A program made the position numbers and the translations under genes. Under the pieces are notes generated by a model. The model was not told the origin of the DNA. It saw nothing but the letters and a program-made list of their open reading frames with translations, and made no database searches. A DNA stretch of 64,000 nt from Ceratodon purpureus (lineage: Eukaryota > Streptophyta > Bryopsida > Pseudoditrichales > Ditrichaceae), in the NCBI GenBank assembly GCA_014871385.1, contig CM026433.1:15565985-15629984 (forward strand), written 5' to 3'. Shown piece after piece: positions 37,575 through 47,591 of this stretch; positions within the stretch are counted from its first letter, which is position 1; each line of letters begins with the position of its first letter.

Positions 37575-38552
37575 CCCTTAAAGTTCCTTGAGTATGTTTC
37601 ACCAAAAAACACTTCAAAATTACCATTTTCAATGTAAAAAGCATGAATGACTAAAAAATCATTATTTTGAATTTCTTATCGTAAGATCTTTAAATAGATT
37701 ATTGTCGTAGATGGCTCAATAAATTTCATCATGATTGACCATGGAGATTAAAAGATTGTTGTTTGAAATTTGAAAACAAACTTTTCATGACACGATTTTT
37801 GACTAGGTCGACATACTCTCACTATTTTTTTCTTAGGTTTTTTGCACTATGGATTTTGGTGGTTTTGGTACATGACAAAGATAACTAAGTTAGCTAATTG
37901 TATAAAAAAAACAATTACACACAAAAAACAAGTGTAGCATATTGAAAACAATATTTTTATTGAGTTAAATGCAATAGAATGCTAATTCATATTTCTTTCC
38001 GAGAAATTCCATCATGGTGTAGATCCCCAATCCAAACGGTCAAAGTAAAGATTGATGTCCATACTTTAAGTGAAAAAAAAAAAAAAAAAAAGAAAAAAAA
38101 CCTAAAAAAACAAATTTTCTAACTTTTATGAAGGAAAGAAGAAGTTTTATAGTACACTATCCGAAACGGTGAAAAAACTTGAATATTTTGTGGAGTGAAC
38201 CTTTTGTACTTAAAGTAGTTTTTTTTTACAGGAAATCTCAAAGATGACAACATTCAGTATTCATAGAAAAAATCTTAGAGGTGACATATATATTTAGCAT
38301 GGCTACTCGAATTGCCCGTTGAACACCTAATTTCACTTCGGGTACCATAACTATTTTTTAAAACGTTTTACTAAAAAAAATTATATAATAATAAAAATAA
38401 ATAAATAAATTATTTTTTTAAAAAAAATCCCTCAAAGTCTTTGCTACGACAAACATTCAGAAAAGGTTTCAAAAAATCTCGACTTAAATTGAAGTTACAT
38501 GTGAATGCCCGAATTCTAAAAAGCCCAAATGTGGAAGACTGTCCTTTAGGGG
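37575..38552 (+). mobile_element. TTAA-flanked element, copy A of a three-copy family
   Basis: 978 bp between TTAA (37571-37574) and TTAA (38553-38556). It begins CCCTTAAAGTTCCTTG and ends GACTGTCCTTTAGGGG. It is collinear with copies at 41540 and 52212, with shared internal landmarks such as GCATGAATGACTAAAAA, AAACGGTCAAAGTAAAGATT and GCCCGAATTCTAAAAA. It has no long open frame, so it is non-autonomous. Confidence 0.75.
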
Positions 38553-38930
38553 TTAAAGAATACTTTAGTCAACTAAAATCTTTATTTCAAAAATAACAAA
38601 TCTAGGGTCACTTCAATTACAATGCACCAATAGTTGGAACTGGCTATTGTGCTCCGGAGTAGACATAGAACATAATGAACTTCACTAAATGGTGAAATTA
38701 GGTTTTGTTGCACCAGTTTTTTTGAAATTTCACACTTTATGAATGTATATAGATTCTTGGATACTTTTTATGGATTTCCAAATACAAAAATTTGTGAATT
38801 TAAAACACCAAAATGTACACATTCTATCTAATACAAATATCCAACCATGTTCATTCCTTTGATCATTTATGTCTAACTGTGTGTTATTGACAAATCTACA
38901 AATTTGTAGACATGGGAACTTAACCTTTAA

Positions 38931-39764
38931 CCCCTAAAGTTGAAAGGCCTCAAAACTACCAAAAACCCTAAAAATTAAATTCTTTCAATACAAGGTGTAA
39001 GTTTTAAGTTTTGATGTATTTTGGGGAGAAATAACTGTAGGATCTAGTACCTTACTTGTACATGTATATGTACCCCAAATCTTAGATTCAAACTTTTTAT
39101 CGTTTGTGAGATCGTAACGTTCTAAGTTGAAAGAAAAGTTTTTTTTCCTTGTTGCAAAATGGGTTCCAAGTTTTTCGAGAGCGAAAAAAACCTATTTCAA
39201 AAGCAAACTCGATGTGAGGCTCTTCAAATTCTTGTTCCTAGATGATTTAGGAATATGTCCATGCACTTTTTTCCCTCATACAACCTACAAAACCTAAAGA
39301 AATGCTTGATTTTTCACATGGGAGTATGCTGAAATTCAAATACAAAGGCCGGTCTATGATAGTAAAAAGGGCATATGGAGAAATATTGGATTGAAAATCC
39401 AAGCGGTGAGATCATGCCTTGAAATTGTATTTACAAGTAGTAAAAACAAAACTTGAAAAAAAAAAATCTCAATTTTTGGTGATTTTTTGAATTTTCTGTG
39501 ATCTAATTAATTTTAGACAAATTTTGAGCATATATTGTAGTTTTGGGCAGATTTGAGCATGCCTGAATAGTGTTTTCAAATTTTGACAGCGGATATCTCC
39601 TAAAGTAAGTATGAGGAATTTTGAAGCATGAATGGTCTTATTAAAAAGGTATGAAAATTTTCCATGTTGTGCCAAAGTTAGAGCCACATCCACTAAAATT
39701 TGACTCATAGGGAGCATGACCAGACCCTAAATCATACCAAAATTGCTGAATTGATGCTTAGGGG
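38931..39764 (+). mobile_element. TTAA-flanked element, different interior
   Basis: 834 bp between TTAA (38927-38930) and TTAA (39765-39768). It begins CCCCTAAAGTTGAAAGG and ends TTGATGCTTAGGGG. The interior is unlike copies A-C but resembles, in reverse orientation, sequence at 30.0-30.5 kb, and part (GATCGTAACNTTC) recurs near 49.65 kb. No coding capacity. Confidence 0.6.
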
Positions 39765-39768
39765 TTAA

Positions 39769-41535
39769 ACGACAATTCCTTGCCAAATATGACGTCCAAA
39801 ATCTCTTTCTATATCCATTTTAAGCACAATTCTATTTTTAATTTGCTTAGGCTCTATTCTAGAAAAGTATAGATCTTTTTAAAGTGCTATGTATGACATT
39901 CTAAAATTCCATTTGTTATAATGAAGTATAATTTATGAGCAAGATTCTCTCAAAATAAAAACAAGCCCAAGGGGTTAGGGTTGTCATTTAAGGGCTAATA
40001 GCATTATATAATGTGTAACTATTGAAATTCATTGAACAACCACAGAGCTTGAAATGACCCATATCATTCAGTTTTTCACCAAAAAAAAACTCATTATGTA
40101 TTATAGTACTCTAATACCATAGCAAGTTTGTTATGGCAAATAAATATTTATTTCTTTTCAAAAAAATAATCTCTGCCTCTCAAAACGCTAAATTTCTCAA
40201 TTTTCAAAAATAAGGTTTCTCATGCATGTCTTAGAAGTAATAAAATGTTGCAAAAACTAGTTGGTTTTATTTTTTCTCTCATTATAATTTTATAATTTTT
40301 ATGTCTTTTATTTTTAGAATTATTTTGGAACAAACCTCCTATGGCACGATGGGAGTGGTATACCAACGCATTCCAAAGTTAATAAAGAAATTGCATATTT
40401 GTACTTTGAGTTAGGATAATGTTGTTGATTAAGATGCAACAAAATAAAATCCTTGCTTGCATAATAAATGCAGATCTTGATGTTTTTTTCCTTCTCTTTT
40501 CTTCTATTTGAGAATACCAGTAGACATGAATCTTTGTTTTGACCATATGGATTTAAACTTTATAAGAAATTGCATTACCAAGAGAATAAAATGTGAATTA
40601 GTAATATTTTGAATCCATATCCGTATTACAATTTGTTTCACAAATATACACCTATGTAGAATCTCTAAAACATTGAGTAAATGAAACTACCATCATGTAG
40701 AATATACTAGTGTAAAATTGAAAACTTGTACAGTGCAAATTTTTGACACTCAAAAAGTCAAATTTTGCTAATCTTGCTTGAATAGGATAGAAAATAACAA
40801 TTTTATTTACTTCAAATTCTATAATTTTTCAATCAGTATAATCAAGTTTGATGAATTTTTTGTGCATTTTATTATAGTAGTATTCATCTCTAAAAGCTAA
40901 ATATATTTGACCAATCTTAGATATGTTATAATATAGGATTTTACAACTCTAGTGATATCCATTTCAAAAAGAATTCAAAATCATAACAAATAGATATCTT
41001 CGATAAGGTTGAAAGTTGAAAGATCATATTCAATCGTTATCAAATATTTTAAAAGTAATATATCTTTGAAAATACATTAAATTTCCAATTTTTATTAGTA
41101 TTTGAAATTTATTATGATTGATTGAAATCATAAGTTGCATTCATTAAAAAAGAAAAATGTGCAACAAGATATTTAGAACATCTTTATTTTTTGAAATAGT
41201 GAGTTGTCTAATACTAAAAAATTGTTGGGCCTATTTTAATAATTTCCATATAATTAAATTTTGACAAAATTGACATCATTTTGAAATAATTTACTTGGAG
41301 GGAATTCTTTTTGATAATTTATCTTTCAAAAAAATCAATGAAATTATTTTCTTCACTAAAAGTCATCCAAAATAGTGATACGATCTAGCACAACGTAGTT
41401 TGGACTATGGCCAATTGGCTAATTTCTAGCTCCAATGATGCAAATGAAATCATCTATGTTGTAAAGCATGTTAGTAGAATTAGACCATAACCACTATTCA
41501 GAGCAACAATCACGTCAACGAGGGGTTGGCATGGT
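39769..41535. other. AT-rich gene desert
   Basis: Only short, random-looking open frames and A/T runs are present. I see no gene, RNA or bounded element. Confidence 0.45.
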
Positions 41536-41539
41536 TTAA

Positions 41540-42439
41540 TCCCTAAAGTTCCTTGACTATGTTTCACCAAAAAATGCTCCAAAACTGCCATTTTCAATGT
41601 AAAAAGCATGAATGACTAAAAAATCATTATTTTTTAATTCTAACCGTAAGATCTTCAACTAGATTATTGTAATAGACAGCTAATTTTTTTTCAATATAAT
41701 TGACTATAGAGATTAGAAGATTATAGCAATTGAAATTTGAAAACAAACTTTTTGACAAGATTTTTGACTAGGTTGACACACTCTAACTTTTTTTTTCTTA
41801 GGTTTTTTGCATTATGGATTTTGGGGGTTTTGATGCATGTCAAAGAAGACTAAGTTAGCTAATTGTATTAAAAAAATTTACTCACAAAAGTCAAGTGTAA
41901 CATGTTGAAAAAAATATTTTTATGAAGTTGAATACATAAGAATGTTGTATTTTATTTCTTTCCTAGAAATTCCATTATTGAATAAAGTTCCAATCCAAAC
42001 GGTCAAAGTAAAGATTGATGTCCATCCTTTCACTGAAAAAAAGAAAAAACCTAAAATAATATTTTTTCTAAATTTTATGAAGGAAAGAAGAAGTTTTTTT
42101 AGTACACTGCCCGGAATGGTGAGAAAACTTTGATATTTTGTGGAGTGAATATTATGCACTCAAAGTTGTTTTTTTTTGGAAACCTCAAAGATGAGATCAT
42201 GAAGTATTTATAGAAATATTCTCAGAAGTGGTTGATGTATTTAGCATGGTTGCCCGAATTGCCCATGGAGCAGCTTTTTCCACTTCGGGTACTATAACTG
42301 TCCAATTGGAAAAAAAATTAGATTCCCTTAAAGTTCTTGTTATGGCCTATATTCACAAAAAGTTTCAAAAAATTGACTTCAATTGAAGTACATGCCCGAA
42401 TTCTAAAAAACCCATTCTAGGACAATTGTCCTTTAAGGG
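41540..42439 (+). mobile_element. TTAA-flanked element, copy B of a three-copy family
   Basis: 900 bp between TTAA (41536-41539) and TTAA (42440-42443). It begins TCCCTAAAGTTCCTTGACT and ends GTCCTTTAAGGG. It is closest by eye to copy C, sharing GTACACTG near the middle and TTTGTGGAGTGAA. Non-coding. Confidence 0.75.
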
Positions 42440-42443
42440 TTAA

Positions 42444-43370
42444 TGGTCACAAAATACCTATTTTACAAAACATTTAAAGCATTGTGAGATCTATTCGTGA
42501 AATTGATGGTCCTGTAATAATAAATCTGGTGACATATTTACAAAGTCTCACTCCAACTTGCAGCTCTTAGGATAACTCTTAACGTTTCAGGATAACTCTG
42601 GAGTCTGGAATATCCACAGTAACTTGTACCAGGTGCGCCTCCTGATGACTGTTATGTTCATGAGATTGAATGGTGGGATATCACTGATAAGCATAGGGAT
42701 ACACAAGCTGTCCAAAACGTGCCTTCCCTGGTGCAAGACACCAAAGACATTGTTGGATGTGCACACAATTTTAAAATAATGTCCATGTAGCCATCCACAG
42801 CATCTCAAGGTGATCCTTGTGAGAAGCGTGCAACCCAAGGAAGTGTACGGTCTCCAGCGAGATGCACACAATCTTTGAAATTCCACAATGATATGGCTGA
42901 TTGAATTCTAAGTTAGCATGGAGAGAACAGTTGCATTCCAACCCAAGTTCCACTGGACGTAGCAGACTGTAGTGTTGAACATAGTAATAGAGTAAGAATT
43001 AACTTTGTGTGGTGGCATTCATGCGGCATGTGCTCTCGCATCAGTTGGAGGAATAAGTTAGTAGCAGTCCAGTCCAGTCCAGACTCCAGTCCAGTCCAGT
43101 CCAGTCCGTGTTTTGATGTGTAAGTTAACCCCATCCGTGGTCCATGTGACCCAAAAATAGGTTCCCCCAACTCTATCCAATTAGTGTGGCTCTCATGAGA
43201 AACAGGTGGAGCTGCACCAATGCTCATTGCTCAGCCCCTCGTTCAGAATCTTATTGGTGGTAACTATCCCTTCCTCTTGCAATTATGGAATATCCACCGA
43301 ATTAGTAATCTCTAGTTCTGTCCGCTTCCCTCCAATCCTGCTTGCAGAGGACTCCTAGTTGCTGCCACTC
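42444..43370. other. Non-coding DNA with a CCAGT microsatellite
   Basis: The sequence is more complex than the surrounding desert, but I recognise no gene. CCAGT is repeated at 43069-43107. Minus-strand frames at 42587-42953 show no family feature. Confidence 0.4.
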
Positions 43371-43385
43371 TTCTATCATTGAATT

Positions 43386-44150
43386 TTTTTTTATTTTTTT
43401 TGACACAAATAAAGGGGGGCCCTTTACTGCAAAGGAAGGAAAAAAGTACAAATACATGCCACCCCCACCATGTCCGGCGAGGGCGGGGAAACCAGAGACT
43501 AAGGAACAGGCCTACTCCTCACTAATTGATCTAAGACTCGGACAGACAATGTGCCTGCGCGGTTGGGAATCCTCCCAGCTGGCGAAATTGCTCAAGGAGG
43601 TCTTGCACCTTCTTCGCCGAAGTAGCTTTTTTCTTGATATCAAGGGAGGTTTTCTCCCAGGCCAACCTGCCGTATTCGATGAGCCCAATCCAAAGTTTGC
43701 ACCATGTTTTCTCGGGTGGCCAAAGTGTCCCATTGAATGCCCTGTCATTCCGTCCGCGCCACAAGAGCCAGATTACTGCGCCTCTCAAGAGGAGCGAAGT
43801 GCGGCTGATTTTCTTGAAGCGACGTGGAATCCTGTGTGCAAAAATGCAGTGTTTCCAATTTAATTGGATCCGGTGATGCTGCGTGGGAGCATGCCGCCCC
43901 ATCTGTAGGGTGTTGTGCCTCAAGTCACGGTTGAGGTCGATTGAAGATGCTTGCTGTGCCGAGGATGCTTGCTGTGTCGAGGGGGCTCTATGTGCCCTTG
44001 ACGCACTTTGTGCCTCCGGGGCACTTTGTGTCCCTGGGGCCCGGAGAGCCCTCACGGTGCCTTGAGTCACAATGTCGTCCAGGACCCTTGTTGGCTCTGC
44101 GAGCCAGGCAAGGAGTTGAGCGTGACGACCGGTGGGGGGACCTATAGATG
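43386..44150 (-). mobile_element. 5'-truncated LINE (non-LTR retrotransposon) insertion
   Basis: The 765-bp insert is flanked by identical 15-bp target duplications TTCTATCATTGAATT (43371-43385 and 44151-44165). On the minus strand it ends in an A-rich tail (T runs at 43384-43401 on the plus strand). Its minus-strand frame carries IWLLWRGRNDRAFNG..., typical of the zf-RVT region at the C terminus of plant LINE ORF2 proteins. No reverse transcriptase core remains, as expected of 5' truncation. The 5'-most 150 bp (43925-44070) is a degenerate short repeat (GATGCTTGCTGTG, GCACTTTGTG) of unknown origin. The intact duplications suggest a fairly recent event. Confidence 0.82.
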
Positions 44151-44793
44151 TTCTATCATTGAATTGAAGTTTGAACAGAGACTGGACTAAATTAGACTCG
44201 ACTTTGCTCGGCCAAGTAAATAATTAAACAAAGAAAAATGAATAATAAATAGAATTTAAACTAGCAGTTGAAGCCTGGTGCCTGGTGCTGGGTTGTTTCT
44301 AAATGCGGCCTCCCTTCCTCCCTGCGGATGCGATGCTATATGGGGACACTCGTTCATGATTGATTGTGATCCCTGATATTTAGGCTCTAAATGTTGAGGG
44401 GAAGGGAAGGGAAGGGGGGCGGCCATGAGAGCCACTTCTTCTAGAGTTATCCAAGTGCAGTGGTCCAAGTCCAACATGTGGTGCAAAGCCACCATCCCTG
44501 CATCTTCTTCTTCTTCACTCCGCCTAAGTTCAGTCAGTCAGTCAGTCATCTGGAGCCACCTAAATGAATATTCACGCCCAGAAATAACTAGTACTGCACC
44601 CCAAAACAAAATTAAATAAGAAAATAACAATCCCCCAATTCACGCGCGGGGTCTATTGTTACCTCAGAACCAATCCATCCATCAACGTGGTAGCTCCTAG
44701 CCATCAATGCATGCCACAAACCCACCTCCGAAATTAAATGTAAAGGCATCACAACCCAAACCAAAATCAAATTCCAACCAGTCCGAAAGGAAA

Positions 44794-44840
44794 GAGAGGA
44801 GAGGAGAGGAGAGGAGAGGAGAGGAGAGGAGAGGAGAGGA
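44794..44840. repeat. GAGAG microsatellite
   Basis: Nine or so units of GGAGA lie upstream of the AdoMetDC gene, followed by a GGGCA repeat at 44880-44938. Both fall in the putative distal promoter and could be length-polymorphic. Confidence 0.8.
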
Positions 44841-45289
44841 GGGGCAGAAAAGCACATGGTGGGGGAAAGCGTAAGAAAGGGCAGGGCAGGGCAGGTTAGG
44901 GCAGGGCTGGGCTGGGCAGGGCAGGGCAGGGCAGGGAGGGGAAGGAAGTAAAAAACACACCAAGGAACGCGCACTCCACGGCTCCAGGTGGCGCCACGTC
45001 GTAGGGCAGCAGGGGGGGCGCGTGCCCGGAACCATCACGCAGCGACCCTCCCACCACCACCACCACCACCACGACGCATGCATCGACCGACCCCCCATAG
45101 CCCCCCCAAGCCCAAGTTCAGCCCGGGCCCCGAATCCTCCTCGCGACAAGCGCAGCGACCTACCGAACCCAAGCCACGCCATGGGGCCATCGGGCCATGG
45201 GGCCTTGGGGCCATCGGCCATGAGCAGAGTGAAGGAGGGAGTGTCCATTCCCTGCGGTGCCTATTCCCGTCAAACCCTCGCCCCAGCCG

Positions 45290-45296
45290 TATAAAG
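45290..45296 (+). promoter_or_regulatory. TATA box of the AdoMetDC gene
   Basis: TATAAAG in a GC-rich context is followed about 30 bp later by CT-rich leader sequence typical of a plant transcription start. It lies about 650 bp before the first uORF. Confidence 0.65.
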
Positions 45297-45792
45297 GGAC
45301 GACGACTGCACCACTTTGGAAAACCTCCCTGCGTAAACCTTCCCCTTCCATTCCTTCTTGCGTCTGTGCACCCTCTCCCCTGCCCCAAAAGCCCTCGCCC
45401 TCCCCCTCCCTCCCTCCCTCCCTTGTCCCTCCCTCTACCCTCTGCCCCGTCCCCTACTAGTCACTCCGCTCCCCTCACGAAGTTAGTGTTGAGTGAGCCC
45501 TTCTCTTCCTCTTCTCTCGTCTCTCTCCTCTTCACTTCGCGTCTGTTGCCTTCGCCACACTAGCTCTTCTTGCGCCTTGCTTTCCACGCCCCCTCTCTCT
45601 CTCTCTTGCCCTTGTTGCCTTCTCCCCCAGTCTGTGCCCTCCTGCCTTCGCCCTCTCTGCACCGGCTCTTTCCTCCCTGGATACGAGCGTCTCTTGAGGG
45701 TATTATTATTCCCTTTTTGGTGTCTGCGTTGGGACGCCTTCATCCAGTTGCGGTTAGGGGTTTCCCCCGTCCGTCAAGACGACGAAGTCATT

Positions 45793-45927
45793 GTAAGTTT
45801 TTTATCGGGGGATGGGAGTGGATAGGGGGGTTTGGATTTTGGTGTGTGTGTGTGTGTTTTTTGGTTGTGGAGATTTGTGTGATCGTGTGTTGACGGTTGT
45901 TTTTTTTCTTTCTGTGTTGATCTGTAG
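45793..45927 (+). other. Leader intron upstream of the AdoMetDC uORFs
   Basis: The donor ATT|GTAAGT and acceptor CTGTAG|GG are good matches. The intron lies in the CT-rich leader and ends 9 bp before the tiny uORF, as expected for the AdoMetDC gene layout. Confidence 0.7.
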
Positions 45928-45936
45928 GGTATCTGC

Positions 45937-45945
45937 ATGTTATAA
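45937..45945 (+). CDS. Tiny uORF of the AdoMetDC leader
   Basis: ATG TTA TAA encodes Met-Leu. Its final A is the first base of the small uORF's ATG (TAATG overlap). This one-base overlap of tiny and small uORFs is the established arrangement of plant AdoMetDC mRNAs. There the tiny uORF lets ribosomes bypass the repressive small uORF when polyamines are low. Confidence 0.88.
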   Translation: ML

Positions 45946-46203
45946 TGGAGACCAAAGGTGGTAAGAAGTCGAAGAGTTCAATACAATACGAGAGTCCGCT
46001 GGGATACGTGATTGAGGACGTACGACCGCACGGAGGGAGCGAGAAGTTCCGCACTGCTGCATACTCAAACGTAAGTCGGGAGTCTGGGGGAGGGTGAATT
46101 GTGGAGTTTTGGTGGTGGTTTTGGGGGGATTGATATGTGAACGCGGAGATGGCTGATGATGTCGCGGTGTCTGTGGGTGCAGTGCGTGCGCAAGCCATCC
46201 TGA
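45945..46203 (+). CDS. Small uORF of AdoMetDC, polyamine-responsive, split by an intron
   Basis: Exons 45945-46070 and 46183-46203 (donor AAC|GTAAGT, acceptor TGCAG|TGC) encode 48 aa. The peptide has the conserved blocks METKGGKKS, YESPLGY and EDVRPHGG, a KFRTAAYSN stretch, and the terminal CVRKPS, matching the plant AdoMetDC uORF peptide nearly position by position. In other plants this peptide stalls ribosomes at high spermidine/spermine and represses the downstream enzyme. Its amino-acid conservation, not just its presence, supports the same regulation here. The intron falls between the SN and CVRKPS codons. Confidence 0.93.
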
Positions 46204-46433
46204 TATTTGCTCAGGGGTAATCGGCAAAAACATAGATTAGATTATTTCTCCTTTCTGCCTCAGGGGCTGGTCTGTTGTGTTCTCGTTGTGGACATCTCTG
46301 CGGATCTGCAGATCAGCTCCCCGCTCGGGAGAGCGGTTTAACCTCCCGTCCTTTTTTTTGGTTCGGAGTCTCTGCTTTGTAGATACCCTTCACAGAGAGG
46401 AGGGATTTTTTGTCTTTTTTTTATTTAGTAAAA

Positions 46434-47591
46434 ATGGGTGTCTCGTTTCCGAATGATACGGGCGCGACGACTGGCTCTGTCGCCAGCCCAGGTTTTGAAG
46501 GATTCGAGAAGCGGCTAGATATTGAATTTCATCCTGCCCCCGTTTTCAGCGATCCCGAGGGGCAGGGCCTGCGGGCGATTCCTCGCGTCGAGCTTGACAA
46601 CATGCTGCGCGCTGCAGAGTGCACGATTGTTGCTCACATGAGCAACGCGGAGCTAGACTCTTACGTGCTGTCGGAGTCCAGCCTTTTCATCTATCCGCAG
46701 CGCATGGTGATCAAGACCTGCGGCACCACTCAACTTCTCTGCGCAATTCCGCTCCTTCTGGAGGCGACTGCTCGACTGGCCTTAAAAGTCAGTCGTGTTA
46801 AGTACACCAGAGGAACATTTATTTTTCCGCACGTGCAACCTTACCCGCACGGCAGCTTCACAGAGGAGGTTCGTTACTTGGAGGAGTATTTTGGAAATCT
46901 CGGGGACGGTGGGAAAGCTTTCGTGATGGGAAGTAAAGGTATATTCCCCAATTGGCATATCTACACTGCAGCAGACCATGGAGTTGAAGCCGACCCTGTT
47001 TATACTCTAGAAATGTGTATGACTAAGCTTGATAGGCAGGCAGCAGGAATTTTTTTCAAGGCTTCTGGTTTGGAAACTGGTCCTGAAATGACGAAGGCTG
47101 CCAACATTGACAAAATGCTGCCAGAATCACGTATATGTGATTTCACCTTCGACCCCTGCGGCTATTCCATGAATGGTATTGAAGGAGGTGCACACTCTAC
47201 TATTCATGTTACTCCTGAACCTAATCAGAGTTATGCTAGCTTTGAAGCTATGGGGTACAACCCCTGGCAAGTGGACTTGCCATCACTAGTGGAGAGAGTT
47301 GTTGCTTCTTTCAAACCTGCCGTCTTTGCCATGTCTGTGCATGTGACGGATGGGAATAGGGCTTTACATACTTCTGGATCGTGGGGGGAGTCGTACTGTC
47401 CTAGAGGTTACGTTTGTGATGGTAGTAGCCGTCAGGAGCTACCTTGCGGAAGTATCGTGGTGTTTCACACATTTAAGGAGGCGAATGGATTTGGAGATTC
47501 TGGCACTCCCTTAGCACTCATTCGAGGTGGACATGTCAGTCGTGGGACGAAGAAGGTTGTGATCAAGAACATTAAAGGTCTCAGGGCATGA
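46434..47591 (+). CDS. SAMDC: S-adenosylmethionine decarboxylase proenzyme
   Basis: The uninterrupted 385-aa ORF makes the pyruvoyl enzyme that decarboxylates AdoMet to supply aminopropyl groups for spermidine and spermine. The self-cleavage site is LSE|SS at Glu81-Ser82, Ser82 becoming the pyruvoyl group. Cys95 lies in KTCGTT, and Ser245 (CGYSMNG) and His258 (TIHVTPEP) match the processing residues. Glu22 and Glu25 lie in the N-terminal FEGFEK. ETGPEMT is near the PEST-like region of plant enzymes. The ATG at 46434 is the first in frame; upstream in-frame sequence has no ATG. The ORF is preceded by the tiny and small uORFs. A further leader intron ending TTTAG at 46427 (donor possibly at 46217) is conceivable but unproven. 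The protein acts in the cytosol. Confidence 0.96.
   Translation: MGVSFPNDTGATTGSVASPGFEGFEKRLDIEFHPAPVFSDPEGQGLRAIPRVELDNMLRAAECTIVAHMSNAELDSYVLSESSLFIYPQRMVIKTCGTTQLLCAIPLLLEATARLALKVSRVKYTRGTFIFPHVQPYPHGSFTEEVRYLEEYFGNLGDGGKAFVMGSKGIFPNWHIYTAADHGVEADPVYTLEMCMTKLDRQAAGIFFKASGLETGPEMTKAANIDKMLPESRICDFTFDPCGYSMNGIEGGAHSTIHVTPEPNQSYASFEAMGYNPWQVDLPSLVERVVASFKPAVFAMSVHVTDGNRALHTSGSWGESYCPRGYVCDGSSRQELPCGSIVVFHTFKEANGFGDSGTPLALIRGGHVSRGTKKVVIKNIKGLRA

Noticed and set aside
42587-42953. 99-aa minus-strand frame and overlaps
   Set aside because: No recognisable domain, splice partner or promoter; composition looks random.
27028-43370. LTR retrotransposons or endogenous viral genes in the desert
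   Set aside because: No gag/pol, reverse transcriptase core or long terminal direct repeats could be recognised.
44697-45563. 183- and 191-aa frames around the AdoMetDC promoter
   Set aside because: They derive from GGGCA, GAGAG and CCACC repeats and CT-rich leader, with no protein features.
46410-46433. In-frame extension upstream of the AdoMetDC ATG
   Set aside because: It starts at a TTG in a T-rich tract that may be intronic. The ATG at 46434 matches the family N terminus.
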